Positions 1-7,866 of a DNA stretch of 64,000 nt are shown piece by piece (the stretch's first letter is position 1; each line of letters begins with the position of its first letter). The position numbers were made by a program, and so were the translations under genes. Below the pieces are notes generated by a model. The model was not told the origin of the DNA, did not search any database, and saw nothing but the letters and a program-made list of their open reading frames with translations. The DNA is from Fusibacter ferrireducens (lineage in GTDB: Bacteria > Bacillota > Clostridia > Peptostreptococcales > Acidaminobacteraceae), in assembly GCF_015352425.1 (NCBI RefSeq), contig NZ_JADKNH010000006.1, forward strand, positions 271,872 through 335,871, written 5' to 3'.

Positions 1-628
1 TAAAAACGACTGATTTTTGCGGTTGCATTAAAAAATGCTCACTCACATGTATTCCAGTTTTCTTTGTCATTTGAATCAAATCTGAAAACGTACTCAATGT
101 ACTGAGCTCTAAATCGCCATATCCCGGACTATATCTATTGGTATGGTATAAACGGTCATCTAGACGAAGGTCCTGTTCGACAAGTCTATCTTGTATATAA
201 TCACAGCATGCTTCTATGACAACAGAGGCACAGGCATCAAAGATCACACCTTTAGTGGCATCAGAATTCATATAGTATTGAATTTTTCTATCTAGAAAAA
301 GACCCAGCGTAACGCCCACCACATGAATCTGATGCGACTGCCCTAGTAATCTCATGAGATCTTTAGATTTAAAAGATTGATCAGCTTGAGCGATTATTTT
401 GATTTCATCTTTTTCCAAATCTCTTTCAATATCAAACTTTTGACTCGCATAAATGGGTTTTGAATACTGAAGGCATTCGCTTAAAACATCATCAATCATG
501 TTAAGCCAATATTCTGATCTCGAAGATGTCTCGGAACGATCATTGAGATACCTAAAAATTTCCTTTTTGTTGACATACGCTTTTATACGTTCGACTTCAA
601 GAATCCCTTCCAAATTATTTTGATTCAC
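1..628 (-). CDS. Vitamin B12-dependent methionine synthase activation protein (partial)
   Basis: The gene is cut by the left window edge, so only about 209 N-terminal residues are visible and no stop is seen. The product resembles the activation domain of cobalamin-dependent methionine synthase (MetH), which binds SAM and supports reductive remethylation of oxidised cobalamin. The clearest sign is the RYSPGYGD motif near residue 170, typical of this domain. In many Clostridia it is a separate protein, which fits this short ORF. The start is a GTG at 628 preceded by a GAGAAGGTGG ribosome site; an ATG five bases upstream is out of frame. It follows metF by about 30 bases and ends the SAM-riboswitch-controlled methionine operon as far as can be seen. 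The family assignment is confident; the C-terminal part is not visible. Confidence 0.85.
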   Translation of the reverse strand, partial: MNQNNLEGILEVERIKAYVNKKEIFRYLNDRSETSSRSEYWLNMIDDVLSECLQYSKPIYASQKFDIERDLEKDEIKIIAQADQSFKSKDLMRLLGQSHQIHVVGVTLGLFLDRKIQYYMNSDATKGVIFDACASVVIEACCDYIQDRLVEQDLRLDDRLYHTNRYSPGYGDLELSTLSTFSDLIQMTKKTGIHVSEHFLMQPQKSVVF

Positions 629-660
629 GCATACCACCTTCTCATAAAGTCCGATTTTGT

Positions 661-1548
661 TTACTGTCCACTCGATCTCAAAACGGATACGATGTTTTCA
701 ATATTGCTTACAAGTTTCTTGGCCACCTCTGGCTTATTCATAACATAGAGATGGACACCATCCACACCTGTGGAAAGCAGATCTATAAGTTGCTCAGAAG
801 CATATGCAATTCCAGCGTCTTGAAGTGCTTTGGGATTATGCTCGTACCTTGCTAATATTTTTTTAAATTTATCCGGCAGTGTTGCACCACTTAATTCTAC
901 CATTCTTTCAATCTGTTTTCTATTTAAAACGGGCATTATACCTGCTGTTATTGGAATATCAATATCTAAACTTCTAGCTTCATTTCTAAAATCATAAAAC
1001 TTTTCATTGTCAAAGAAAAGCTGTGTCACCAGAAAATCCGCGCCTTTTGAAACTTTATGCTTGAGATTGATCAAATCCACAGTTCTGCTTCTGGCCTCCA
1101 CGTGACCTTCTGGATAGCATGCAGCGCCGATGCAAAAGGGTCTTGTATCATGAATGTACTCGATGAGATCTGAGGCGTATTTAAAAGCTCTCGAATTGGC
1201 TTCATGGCTCACATTTAAATCCCCTCTAAGGGCTAAGATATTTTCAATATCATGCTGTTCATACTTATCAAAGATATCATCGAGGTCCTTTTTAGAGGAC
1301 GAAACACACGTAAGATGCGCCAAGGACTCTATTTTATATTTCTGTTTAATCATCGATGCCATTAATAAGGTATCATCACTTCTTTCTGTTCCAGCAGCAC
1401 CATATGTCACACTGATATAGTCTGGATTCAGTTTAGCGAGTTCGTCTATCGTCTTATAGACCGTGTTCACGTCCCCATCACGTTTTGGAGGAAATATTTC
1501 AAACGAGATGACAGGTTTTTTTTGTTCAAATATCTGATTTATTTTCAT
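661..1548 (-). CDS. metF: 5,10-methylenetetrahydrofolate reductase
   Basis: Cytosolic flavoprotein that reduces 5,10-methylene-THF to 5-methyl-THF, the methyl donor for methionine synthase. The 295-aa length is normal for MetF. The N-terminus carries the conserved FEIFPPK segment, followed by the typical beta/alpha barrel signatures (YISVTYGA, LALRGD, CIGAACYPEGH, FLVTQLFFD and PITAGIMPV). The gene sits 20 bases after the UPF0280 gene and about 30 bases before the methionine synthase activation gene, so all are probably co-transcribed. It should supply methyl groups to the homocysteine made by the upstream genes. The start ATG has an AGGAGAG ribosome site. Confidence 0.95.
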   Translation of the reverse strand: MKINQIFEQKKPVISFEIFPPKRDGDVNTVYKTIDELAKLNPDYISVTYGAAGTERSDDTLLMASMIKQKYKIESLAHLTCVSSSKKDLDDIFDKYEQHDIENILALRGDLNVSHEANSRAFKYASDLIEYIHDTRPFCIGAACYPEGHVEARSRTVDLINLKHKVSKGADFLVTQLFFDNEKFYDFRNEARSLDIDIPITAGIMPVLNRKQIERMVELSGATLPDKFKKILARYEHNPKALQDAGIAYASEQLIDLLSTGVDGVHLYVMNKPEVAKKLVSNIENIVSVLRSSGQ

Positions 1549-1567
1549 AAATTCTCTCCTAATCTAA

Positions 1568-2284
1568 TTAGCATAATTCTATTTTGCCCCAAAGGCCTAT
1601 TTGATCATCCACAATGATCACAACGCCTAAAACACCTTCGATTGCTCTTGCAAATTCAATGCCCTCAGCAATATGTTCTTTCGTTTGGATTCTGTTGCCT
1701 GTTGCTGTTGCCACTGCATCTGCAAGCAATACATCTTCAGAAATAATTACCACTGCATCTGCGTTGCCAAAACTCAGCGAATGACCGATCTTACCGGCTG
1801 AAGTGCATATGCCAATGCCTTCTGGACAAGGCGGCAGTTTTAAAGATAGTTTATTTGAAAAAGGCGAATTTCCAGCAAAAATTCTAATTTTTTTTTCTGT
1901 AAAACTCTTCAAAAAAATATCGCCACCGTTTTCAATCATCACTTCACGACAGGATTCAAGCAACTTCTTGCCCACATAATAGGAAATGCCCCCAGCAACT
2001 GTTGCCATCGGTCCAACACCTGCCTTTTCAGATGCTTGATGCATGTGCCGAATCAAAGTCGAAGCCGTTTTTAAACACACTTGTGGTTCTAAACCCCCTA
2101 TGAATCCAGGTTTTAATTGTGCATACTGCTCAATCTCTTTTCTATAATATGTCGTCCATCTATAAGCCTCCTCGGAAAGCATTTGATCTGTATAGATCAT
2201 AAGATCCGATTCAAAAATGGTCACTGTGTAGGCAAATAATCCTCTTGCATTCATTTCCTGTCGATAGACACGTTCTTGATACAT
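1568..2284 (-). CDS. UPF0280 (COG2122) ApbE-like protein, probable sulfide-assimilation factor
   Basis: A 238-aa protein of the UPF0280/COG2122 family, distantly related to ApbE flavin transferases. Family-typical segments include GPMATVAGG, the ENGGDI stretch near residue 140 and the CTSAGKIGHS loop near residue 180. In Methanosarcina acetivorans the COG2122 protein MA1715 is reported to help sulfide assimilation into homocysteine, and it cooperates with the COG1900 (DUF39) and ferredoxin proteins. All three families are consecutive here under a SAM riboswitch, which supports the same role in this bacterium. The biochemical reaction of COG2122 is not established, so the role is inferred from context. 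Start ATG with an AGAGGT ribosome site. Confidence 0.8.
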   Translation of the reverse strand: MYQERVYRQEMNARGLFAYTVTIFESDLMIYTDQMLSEEAYRWTTYYRKEIEQYAQLKPGFIGGLEPQVCLKTASTLIRHMHQASEKAGVGPMATVAGGISYYVGKKLLESCREVMIENGGDIFLKSFTEKKIRIFAGNSPFSNKLSLKLPPCPEGIGICTSAGKIGHSLSFGNADAVVIISEDVLLADAVATATGNRIQTKEHIAEGIEFARAIEGVLGVVIIVDDQIGLWGKIELC

Positions 2285-2325
2285 GCTAGACCTCTTTTTC
2301 TATTGTCAAGTGTTAAACTTACGAC

Positions 2326-2496
2326 TCAACTCAGCGCTCTCGTTGGACATCCAGCAACACAGGCCTTACAGTTTACACAGAGTGCTTCCGACACTTTTAA
2401 AATCCATTCTTCATTGAGTTTAAGTGCATTATAGTCACATAATCCTGTGCAAACACCACAGTTGATACACTTCTCTTCTTTTAAATTAATACACAT
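2326..2496 (-). CDS. Small 2[4Fe-4S] ferredoxin
   Basis: A 56-aa ORF starting at an ATG behind a GGAGGGA ribosome site. It contains two cysteine clusters: CINCGVCTGLC near residues 10-20 and CVNCKACVAGC near 40-50, the second followed by Pro. The first has the spacing CxxCxxCxxxC and the second CxxCxxCxxxCP. This is enough ligands for two [4Fe-4S] clusters, so it is probably a cytosolic electron carrier. It lies between the DUF39 and UPF0280 genes, which matches the methanogen homocysteine system where a ferredoxin-domain protein (MA1822) is a partner of DUF39. The likely job is supplying electrons for sulfur transfer to aspartate semialdehyde. The gene is short and easily missed, but the motif content is unambiguous. 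Confidence 0.9.
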   Translation of the reverse strand: MCINLKEEKCINCGVCTGLCDYNALKLNEEWILKVSEALCVNCKACVAGCPTRALS

Positions 2497-2572
2497 ATAT
2501 GTCCCTCCAAACCATCATTTTTTTTGCATTTTCATGAGCCTGCTCTATAAGCCGTTTGGACCTCAAGTACAA

Positions 2573-3724
2573 CTACTTGATTTTAAGGCCTTTAACAATA
2601 CCAGTTGTCGGCAACATTTCAACAGGTTTTTGAAGATAAAACGCGCCCTTTTGAATTTGAGATTTTAAAAGTGCTGCAATTTCTCTTGATTTCTTCAGTG
2701 ACGTTATTGATGCTGTTTTGACCATCTTGCCGTTTATTTGAATTTTGCCGCTTCTAAGCTCTTCGTAGTTTACACTTCTAACGACTGCTTTATTGCCATC
2801 TGCCAGACCATAATCCACAACATTTGTCGTGATGTCCTCATTGGTGATCCCTACCGACTTCATCATATCTTCGTCTAAAATTGGAATTGGAATCCCTATA
2901 CCAAGGAAGAGTGAGACACCGTAACCTTCAAAGACAGCAGGGCTGATATATTGAGTATCCATGTCTTTTAAATCACCTATTACAGCCAATGTACCTGCTG
3001 GCTTTATAGGTACACCATTTTCATCGCGCTCTGCACTAGAATTGAACTGAGTCCCTCTCCAAGACACATAGCCCTGAGCACCTGCGAGAAAAATTCGGGT
3101 TCCAATGCCAATGGTCCTGTAGGTTGGATCATTCAGAAGCGGACTCAATGCGCCTGAAGTACAGTAAGTCACATTGCCATATTCGGGTTTTAAAACACCC
3201 ATGTATGTTTTCACCATTTGGTTCGACGAATTCGTTGCCGCGTTATAATTTTGATAAGCGTTTCTCGGATTAAATAAATAGGCCTCATTGAGGTCATCTA
3301 GTGTGATCTCCGTTTTAATCTCTTTTCTTGGGTAACAATCAGAGGGATTTGCAGTGGCCTCCAAAGTAACAGGCTTGCCATCGATTAGGTCACAAATCAC
3401 ATGTGCGCCCCCGTATTCATAACCTCTGTCTTTTGACCACTCCGTTGCGCCAATATACGTATCCACAGCTGCAATGCCTGAATAAGACTCCACTTGATTT
3501 AAATAGGTCTTCTGCATTCTTATTGGCGGTGAAGCATGTCCAAAGTTTAAAAAAGCGCCACTTGAGCACATAGGTCCAAAGGTAGCTGTGGTGACCACGT
3601 CCACATATTCTGCCGCTTCTTTTGTGCCTTTTTCGCGGATAATATCAATTACTTCTTCAGCCGTAACCACAACGGCTTCACCGTTCTTTATTTTTTCATT
3701 GATTTGCTCATACGTTTTTGCCAT
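2573..3724 (-). CDS. Homocysteine biosynthesis protein, DUF39/HcyBio (COG1900) family
   Basis: A member of the DUF39/HcyBio family. In Methanosarcina the homologue (MA1821) is needed to make homocysteine directly from aspartate semialdehyde and sulfide, bypassing homoserine activation. Seen here are the family-typical ATFGPMCSSGAFLNFGH segment near residue 50, with a conserved Cys, and later blocks around GLADGNKAVVRSVNY. The gene is first after a SAM-I riboswitch and its terminator, and is followed by the ferredoxin and COG2122 genes. The upstream ATG at 3736 overlaps its own AAAGGA site, so the ATG at 3724 (383 aa) is chosen. Aspartokinase lies immediately upstream and metF downstream, giving a coherent aspartate-to-methionine route. 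The function is inferred from the archaeal work, not shown for this organism. Confidence 0.87.
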   Translation of the reverse strand: MAKTYEQINEKIKNGEAVVVTAEEVIDIIREKGTKEAAEYVDVVTTATFGPMCSSGAFLNFGHASPPIRMQKTYLNQVESYSGIAAVDTYIGATEWSKDRGYEYGGAHVICDLIDGKPVTLEATANPSDCYPRKEIKTEITLDDLNEAYLFNPRNAYQNYNAATNSSNQMVKTYMGVLKPEYGNVTYCTSGALSPLLNDPTYRTIGIGTRIFLAGAQGYVSWRGTQFNSSAERDENGVPIKPAGTLAVIGDLKDMDTQYISPAVFEGYGVSLFLGIGIPIPILDEDMMKSVGITNEDITTNVVDYGLADGNKAVVRSVNYEELRSGKIQINGKMVKTASITSLKKSREIAALLKSQIQKGAFYLQKPVEMLPTTGIVKGLKIK

Positions 3725-3752
3725 TATTTGTGCCATCCTTTACTTGTTATTT

Positions 3753-3790
3753 TAAAAAAAAATGTCATTCATTAGAAATGAACGACATTT
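3753..3790 (-). terminator. SAM riboswitch expression-platform terminator
   Basis: On the minus strand, AAATGTC and GACATTT flank a long hairpin (AAATGTCgTTCATT, short loop, AATGAAtGACATTT) followed by nine T residues. It lies between the S-box aptamer and the DUF39 start codon, where SAM-bound aptamer would favour termination. Confidence 0.9.
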
Positions 3791-3808
3791 AGGTACAACA
3801 AGTACTGC

Positions 3809-3915
3809 TTTTATCTTTCATTTCTTACGAAATGCAGGAATTAGCACCACACATCAAATGGGATGTAGGTTGCCGGGCGTCATTGAGCCAGTCTCTCAGC
3901 CACTCTTGATAAATT
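3809..3915 (-). promoter_or_regulatory. SAM-I (S-box) riboswitch before the homocysteine/methionine operon
   Basis: The minus strand shows the S-box core: TTTATCAAGAG, then a GAGAGACTGGC segment, GCCCGGCAACC, the GGTGCTAATTCCTGC block and a closing GATAAA that pairs with the first arm. SAM binding to this class causes premature termination. The adjacent terminator at 3753-3790 fits. It should repress the DUF39-ferredoxin-UPF0280-metF operon when SAM is plentiful. Confidence 0.95.
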
Positions 3916-3984
3916 CAAGGATATTCAGTTTTATATAAGGCATACATTTATGATATTTCTGCCTTCAATATTTAGTTTTTTATG

Positions 3985-4013
3985 ATTTTAGCACATTTGC
4001 ACTAGTGTTACAA
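3985..4013 (-). promoter_or_regulatory. Candidate sigma-A promoter of the homocysteine operon
   Basis: On the minus strand TTGTAA is followed, after 17 bases, by TAAAAT. The start would fall about 65 bases before the S-box. Predicted by pattern only. Confidence 0.55.
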
Positions 4014-4049
4014 CTACTTTATTAAAATTGGCAAATTTTTTTCCATAAA

Positions 4050-4067
4050 GCTGAAGGTGTCTTCAGC
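4050..4067 (-). terminator. Probable terminator after lysC
   Basis: A GCTGAAG/CTTCAGC hairpin with a 4-base loop lies 18-35 bases after the lysC stop codon. The following T tract is weak (TTTATGG), so termination may be partial. Confidence 0.5.
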
Positions 4068-4084
4068 AGATTTAAGGTTAAAAT

Positions 4085-5293
4085 TTAGAGTTGAAACTCA
4101 TTATGAATTGCAATAACAGCCTTTTGGTAATCACTTTCTCTGATAATGCACGAAATATTGATATCCGATGTGGATACCATATCAATCTCTACACCTTCAT
4201 TTGCAAGACATCTAAAAACTCTCGACGCTACGCCAGCAGCTGACTTCATACCTACCCCAATGATACAGACTTTAGCCACTTTCTCATTGCCAAATACAGC
4301 CTGTGCCTTAACTTCTTTTCCAATGCGATTTGCAAGCTCCAACGCTGAATCAAATTCATCTTCTGAAACCGTATATGAAATGGTTAAATTATCTTTATCC
4401 ACATAATTTTGTGTGATAACATCTACATTGATATTGTTATTAGCAATTTCTTCAAAAATATAAGCAATATTTTGCGACGTATGTGGTACATTCGCCAATG
4501 TTATTTTTGCATTATTTGTTGTGTGCGCTACGCCTCTAACCAGTACATCTTCCATGTTTTCATCCTCCTCAGTAACATAAGTGCCAATCGTGTCTGTAAA
4601 TGATGATCTCAAGTGGATTGGCAAATGATTTTTTGCAGCGAGTTCAACACTCCTGAGATGTAACACTTTAGCGCCTGAACCTGCCATCTCCAACATTTCT
4701 TCAAAAGAAATTTTTGAAATCTTATGTGCATTTGGAACAATCCTAGGATCTGCAGTATAAACGCCATCAACATCTGTATAAATTTCGATCTCTGATGCAT
4801 TAAGCGCTACACCTATTGCCACTGCCGAAGTATCTGAACCACCTCTTCCAAGTGTCGTAATTTCAAAATTTCTCGTTACACCTTGAAATCCCGCTATGAT
4901 TACTACTTTATTCTGATCGAGTGCTTCTGTAATTTTTTTGGTTTCAATCGCTTCTATTTTAGCTTTATTGTGATTGTCATCTGTAAAGATGCCCACTTGC
5001 GAGCTCGTGAATGAAATGGCCTCTTCACCTAAGTCCTTTATGGCCATCGCCAAAAGTGAAATCGAAATTTGTTCACCTGTGGCAAGAATCATGTCTAGTT
5101 CTCTTCCAGAAGGCTTTTCCGTTACTTCTTTAGCTCGTTTCACAAGCTCATCGGTCATGCCAGCAGGTGCAGAAACAACAACGACTACTTTATTCCCTTT
5201 CTTTTTAGTTCTAACCACCTTATTTGCAACATTTTTTACGCATTTGGCATTTGCCATAGAAGTCCCACCATATTTTTGAACAATAATATTCAT
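4085..5293 (-). CDS. lysC: Aspartate kinase
   Basis: Monofunctional aspartokinase of 402 aa, which phosphorylates aspartate in the first step toward lysine, threonine and methionine. The N-terminal VQKYGGTSM kinase motif, the GRGGSDTSAVA block near residue 155 and the YTDVDGVYTADPR segment are all present. Two ACT regulatory domains occupy the C-terminal 150 residues. A SAM riboswitch in its leader suggests this copy serves methionine synthesis. The gene reads straight toward the SAM-controlled homocysteine genes, but that operon has its own riboswitch and candidate promoter. The start has a strong AAAGGAGG site. Feedback by lysine or threonine through ACT is possible but not deducible here. 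Confidence 0.95.
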   Translation of the reverse strand: MNIIVQKYGGTSMANAKCVKNVANKVVRTKKKGNKVVVVVSAPAGMTDELVKRAKEVTEKPSGRELDMILATGEQISISLLAMAIKDLGEEAISFTSSQVGIFTDDNHNKAKIEAIETKKITEALDQNKVVIIAGFQGVTRNFEITTLGRGGSDTSAVAIGVALNASEIEIYTDVDGVYTADPRIVPNAHKISKISFEEMLEMAGSGAKVLHLRSVELAAKNHLPIHLRSSFTDTIGTYVTEEDENMEDVLVRGVAHTTNNAKITLANVPHTSQNIAYIFEEIANNNINVDVITQNYVDKDNLTISYTVSEDEFDSALELANRIGKEVKAQAVFGNEKVAKVCIIGVGMKSAAGVASRVFRCLANEGVEIDMVSTSDINISCIIRESDYQKAVIAIHNEFQL

Positions 5294-5362
5294 GAAAAAC
5301 CTCCTTTCATAAATTTCTGGTTAACAGTATTTAAATCCATTTACTTACATACAAAAAAATCA

Positions 5363-5395
5363 TATAAAAAAATCGCATTCAAATCGAAGGCGATA
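5363..5395 (-). terminator. SAM riboswitch terminator before lysC
   Basis: The minus strand forms an ATCGC-c-TTC stem with GAA-t-GCGAT around a short loop, followed by seven T residues. It sits between the aptamer and lysC and is the likely expression platform. Confidence 0.8.
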
Positions 5396-5410
5396 AAGAT
5401 CATAAATCTC

Positions 5411-5519
5411 TTCTTATCTATCACTTCATAAAGAAATGCAGGAATTAGCACCACGCATCGAATGGGATGCAGGTTGCTGGACGTCATTGAGCCTGTTCTC
5501 TCAGCCACTCTTGATAAGG
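5411..5519 (-). promoter_or_regulatory. SAM-I (S-box) riboswitch before lysC
   Basis: Minus-strand S-box core: CTTATCAAGAG, GAGAGAACAGGC, GTCCAGCAACC, GGTGCTAATTCCTGC and the closing GATAAG. It is closely similar to the aptamer at 3809-3915, suggesting duplication or shared descent. It places aspartokinase under SAM control. Confidence 0.95.
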
Positions 5520-5525
5520 TATTCA

Positions 5526-5554
5526 ATTATAGAACAAAATATAAATGGTTTTAA
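5526..5554 (-). promoter_or_regulatory. Candidate lysC promoter
   Basis: Minus-strand TATAAT with a weak TTAAAA 17 bases upstream, immediately before the S-box aptamer. Pattern-based call. Confidence 0.45.
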
Positions 5555-5695
5555 CTCAATAGCAATGTTAACACAATTCCATTGCCCTTTCAAGTAAAAA
5601 TGTCAATAATATCATGTCTTTTTTTGAAAACATTACAAGTCTATGCGTTCAATAGAGCCCATTTGATAGTGCATTTAATCCGATTTAAACAGAAA

Positions 5696-5727
5696 AGAAG
5701 ATCCGACAAGTTTCTGCCAGATCTTCT
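5696..5727 (-). terminator. Terminator of the ABC exporter operon
   Basis: AGAAGATC and GATCTTCT arms flank a partly paired loop, followed on the minus strand by TTCTGTTT. It lies just after the 49-aa ORF at 5736-5885, which supports that ORF being the last gene of the transcript. Confidence 0.7.
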
Positions 5728-5735
5728 CTTTCATT

Positions 5736-5885
5736 CTATAGTTTTTCTATTTTTCGAAATGATTTACTTTGCTTTGATCTATTTCTAAATTCACTTTTGA
5801 GATACAATTGCCATTCAAGACTCTGATTTATGCGTTCTTTTTTAGGCGATACGAAATCATTCATTATATAATATTGCTGCATCAT
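5736..5885 (-). CDS. 49-aa basic hypothetical protein, last gene of the ABC exporter operon
   Basis: A short ORF that starts MMQQYYIMNDF and ends FRKIEKL. It has a GAAAGGAAG ribosome site about 8 bases before two consecutive ATGs, and a hairpin terminator a few bases after the stop. It lies 70 bases after the second ABC exporter subunit on the same strand. The product is hydrophilic and rich in Lys/Arg, Ser and Gln, without a membrane segment or recognisable domain. I do not recognise a family. Its ribosome site, position and terminator argue that it is a real gene, possibly an accessory of the exporter, but no function can be given. Confidence 0.55.
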   Translation of the reverse strand: MMQQYYIMNDFVSPKKERINQSLEWQLYLKSEFRNRSKQSKSFRKIEKL

Positions 5886-5954
5886 AATCGATACTTCCTT
5901 TCTTCATAAAAACATTGATTTATTGAACACTTTAATGGGTTAAACATTCTACCA

Positions 5955-7832
5955 TCAAGCACTCTTTTCTGATTCTTTCTCTTCTCTATTTTGTGTAATC
6001 TTTTTTGAGGTTTTTTCATTTAAAATTTCCATTTCACCCTCTTCAATAAACTGATTTGTATAGAGTTCATAGTAATGACCCTTTTCTGTCATCAGTTCTT
6101 GATGGGTGCCTTGCTCTATGACGACGCCTTTTTCAAGTACCAAAATGCGATCTGCATTTCGAATCGTTGACAATCTATGCGCAACAATAAAACTTGTTCT
6201 ATTTTCTAATATACGGTCAATAGCATATTGAATTTTAGCTTCTGTCTCTGTATCAATAGAGGACGTCGCCTCGTCTAAAAAGAATATCCTCGGTGCTGAT
6301 AAAATGGCTCTTGCAAAGGATACGAGCTGTTTCTCACCAGTAGAGAGCAATGCACCGCCTTCACCCACTTCAGATTCATAACCTTTTTCAAGCTTACTTA
6401 TGAACCCATGAGCATTTACAATTTTAGCGGCATTTACGATTTCTTCATCCGTTGCATCTAACTTGCCATAGCGGATATTCTCCTTTATGGTACCACTAAA
6501 CAAGTGCGGTGCCTGTAAGACATATCCAATATTCGCATGAAGCCAATTTTGTGATCTCAACTTGTAATCCACGCCATCTATTAAAATTTCTCCACTTGTG
6601 GGTTCATAAAACCTACAAGCCAAATTGACGATTGTACTTTTCCCTGAACCTGTTTCGCCAACAAGCGCCACAGTCTCTCCCTGATTTACTTTCAAATTAA
6701 AATCTTTGAGAATGTATTCACCTTTCTTATAGAAAAAGTCTACATTTTTAAACTCAATTTGACCTTTTAAAGGTTCCCAGTTCTCCGTCTTTTGATGGTA
6801 ATGGTCACCGTATTTGGCGAGCACCTCCTCAGATTCAAGGATATCCTCTTCTTCATTGATGAGATTCATAACGCGTTCTGCAGCCGCCTGAGCACTGATC
6901 ATTTCCGTATAGATTCTAGCAAGTTCTAATACAGGATCAAAGAATTGACGTGCATAGGTGATAAACAACACTAAGGTCCCATAAGTGATTGTAGAGTTCA
7001 TTACGAATATGCTTCCAAAATAAAGTGTTAACACCATCCCAATTGCAGAGATAAAAAGTGCCACAGGTAAATAACCCGCTGAAAAAGTGGCCGCCCTAAT
7101 GGACGTGCGCTTCATATCTTGTGTTACAACGCCAAATTCTCTGCTATTGAGATCCTCTCTGACAAGCGTTTTAGTCGTTTTTGCGCCCACTATGCCTTCA
7201 TTGAAGAGTCCTGTAATTTTGGAGTTTATTTTTCTAACATTTCTATAGGCCACCAACATCTTTTTTTCGAATAACACGCTTATAAATGCCAATATAGGAA
7301 CTGTCACTAACGTCACAAGCGCCAACTTAACATTGACAATGAGCATGACGATGGAGATGCCAAACATCATTGCAAGCCCCCAAATCATATCCACAAGTCC
7401 CCAGGCAACCGTTTCTGAAATCTTAGTTGCATCTGAAGTTGTCCTTGCGATCATCCAGCCGATTGCATTTCGATCATAATAGCTAAACGACAATTTTTGC
7501 AATTTTTCAAAACAGTCTTTTCGCATTTTATAAACCAAATTCATTTCGATTTTCCCTGCATGTCGGATAAATGAAAATATAATTATAGAGAGTAAAAGGG
7601 CTAAAGCTAAATACATCACACCCACTTTACCAAGACCTTGGGCATTTCCAGGTATCACATAATGATCAATTGCATACTGTGTTAAGAGTGGAAAGGATAT
7701 ATCCACGCAAGCAAGTGATACCATAAAAACGCATAGAATTATAAAATCTCTTTTAAACTCAGAGAAATACTGAATCAGTGCTTTCCATATTTTATTATCA
7801 TATTTCAATTTCATTTCTTTGTTGTTTTCCAC
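5955..7832 (-). CDS. ABC exporter half-transporter, BmrD/YheH-like subunit
   Basis: A 625-aa type I ABC exporter: about six membrane helices in residues 1-330, then an ATP-binding domain. Walker A is GETGSGKS and Walker B is FFLDEA, with the catalytic Glu present. The ABC signature is degenerate (LSTGEKQL instead of LSGGQ). The upstream partner has the opposite pattern (good signature, Asp in place of the catalytic Glu). This asymmetry is the hallmark of heterodimeric exporters such as BmrCD and TM287/288, with one working and one degenerate ATP site. Gene order and sizes also resemble bmrC-bmrD. The start is GTG behind GGGGG. The substrate is unknown; drug or lipid-like compounds are usual for the family. 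Confidence 0.88.
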   Translation of the reverse strand: MENNKEMKLKYDNKIWKALIQYFSEFKRDFIILCVFMVSLACVDISFPLLTQYAIDHYVIPGNAQGLGKVGVMYLALALLLSIIIFSFIRHAGKIEMNLVYKMRKDCFEKLQKLSFSYYDRNAIGWMIARTTSDATKISETVAWGLVDMIWGLAMMFGISIVMLIVNVKLALVTLVTVPILAFISVLFEKKMLVAYRNVRKINSKITGLFNEGIVGAKTTKTLVREDLNSREFGVVTQDMKRTSIRAATFSAGYLPVALFISAIGMVLTLYFGSIFVMNSTITYGTLVLFITYARQFFDPVLELARIYTEMISAQAAAERVMNLINEEEDILESEEVLAKYGDHYHQKTENWEPLKGQIEFKNVDFFYKKGEYILKDFNLKVNQGETVALVGETGSGKSTIVNLACRFYEPTSGEILIDGVDYKLRSQNWLHANIGYVLQAPHLFSGTIKENIRYGKLDATDEEIVNAAKIVNAHGFISKLEKGYESEVGEGGALLSTGEKQLVSFARAILSAPRIFFLDEATSSIDTETEAKIQYAIDRILENRTSFIVAHRLSTIRNADRILVLEKGVVIEQGTHQELMTEKGHYYELYTNQFIEEGEMEILNEKTSKKITQNREEKESEKSA

Positions 7833-7866
7833 TAAGATGCCCCCTTTTATTAACTAACTGCTTTTA

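Noticed and set aside
5582..5788. Plus-strand 68-aa frame before the ABC exporter operon end
   Set aside because: It lacks a ribosome site, has poor composition and overlaps the minus-strand 49-aa ORF and its terminator.
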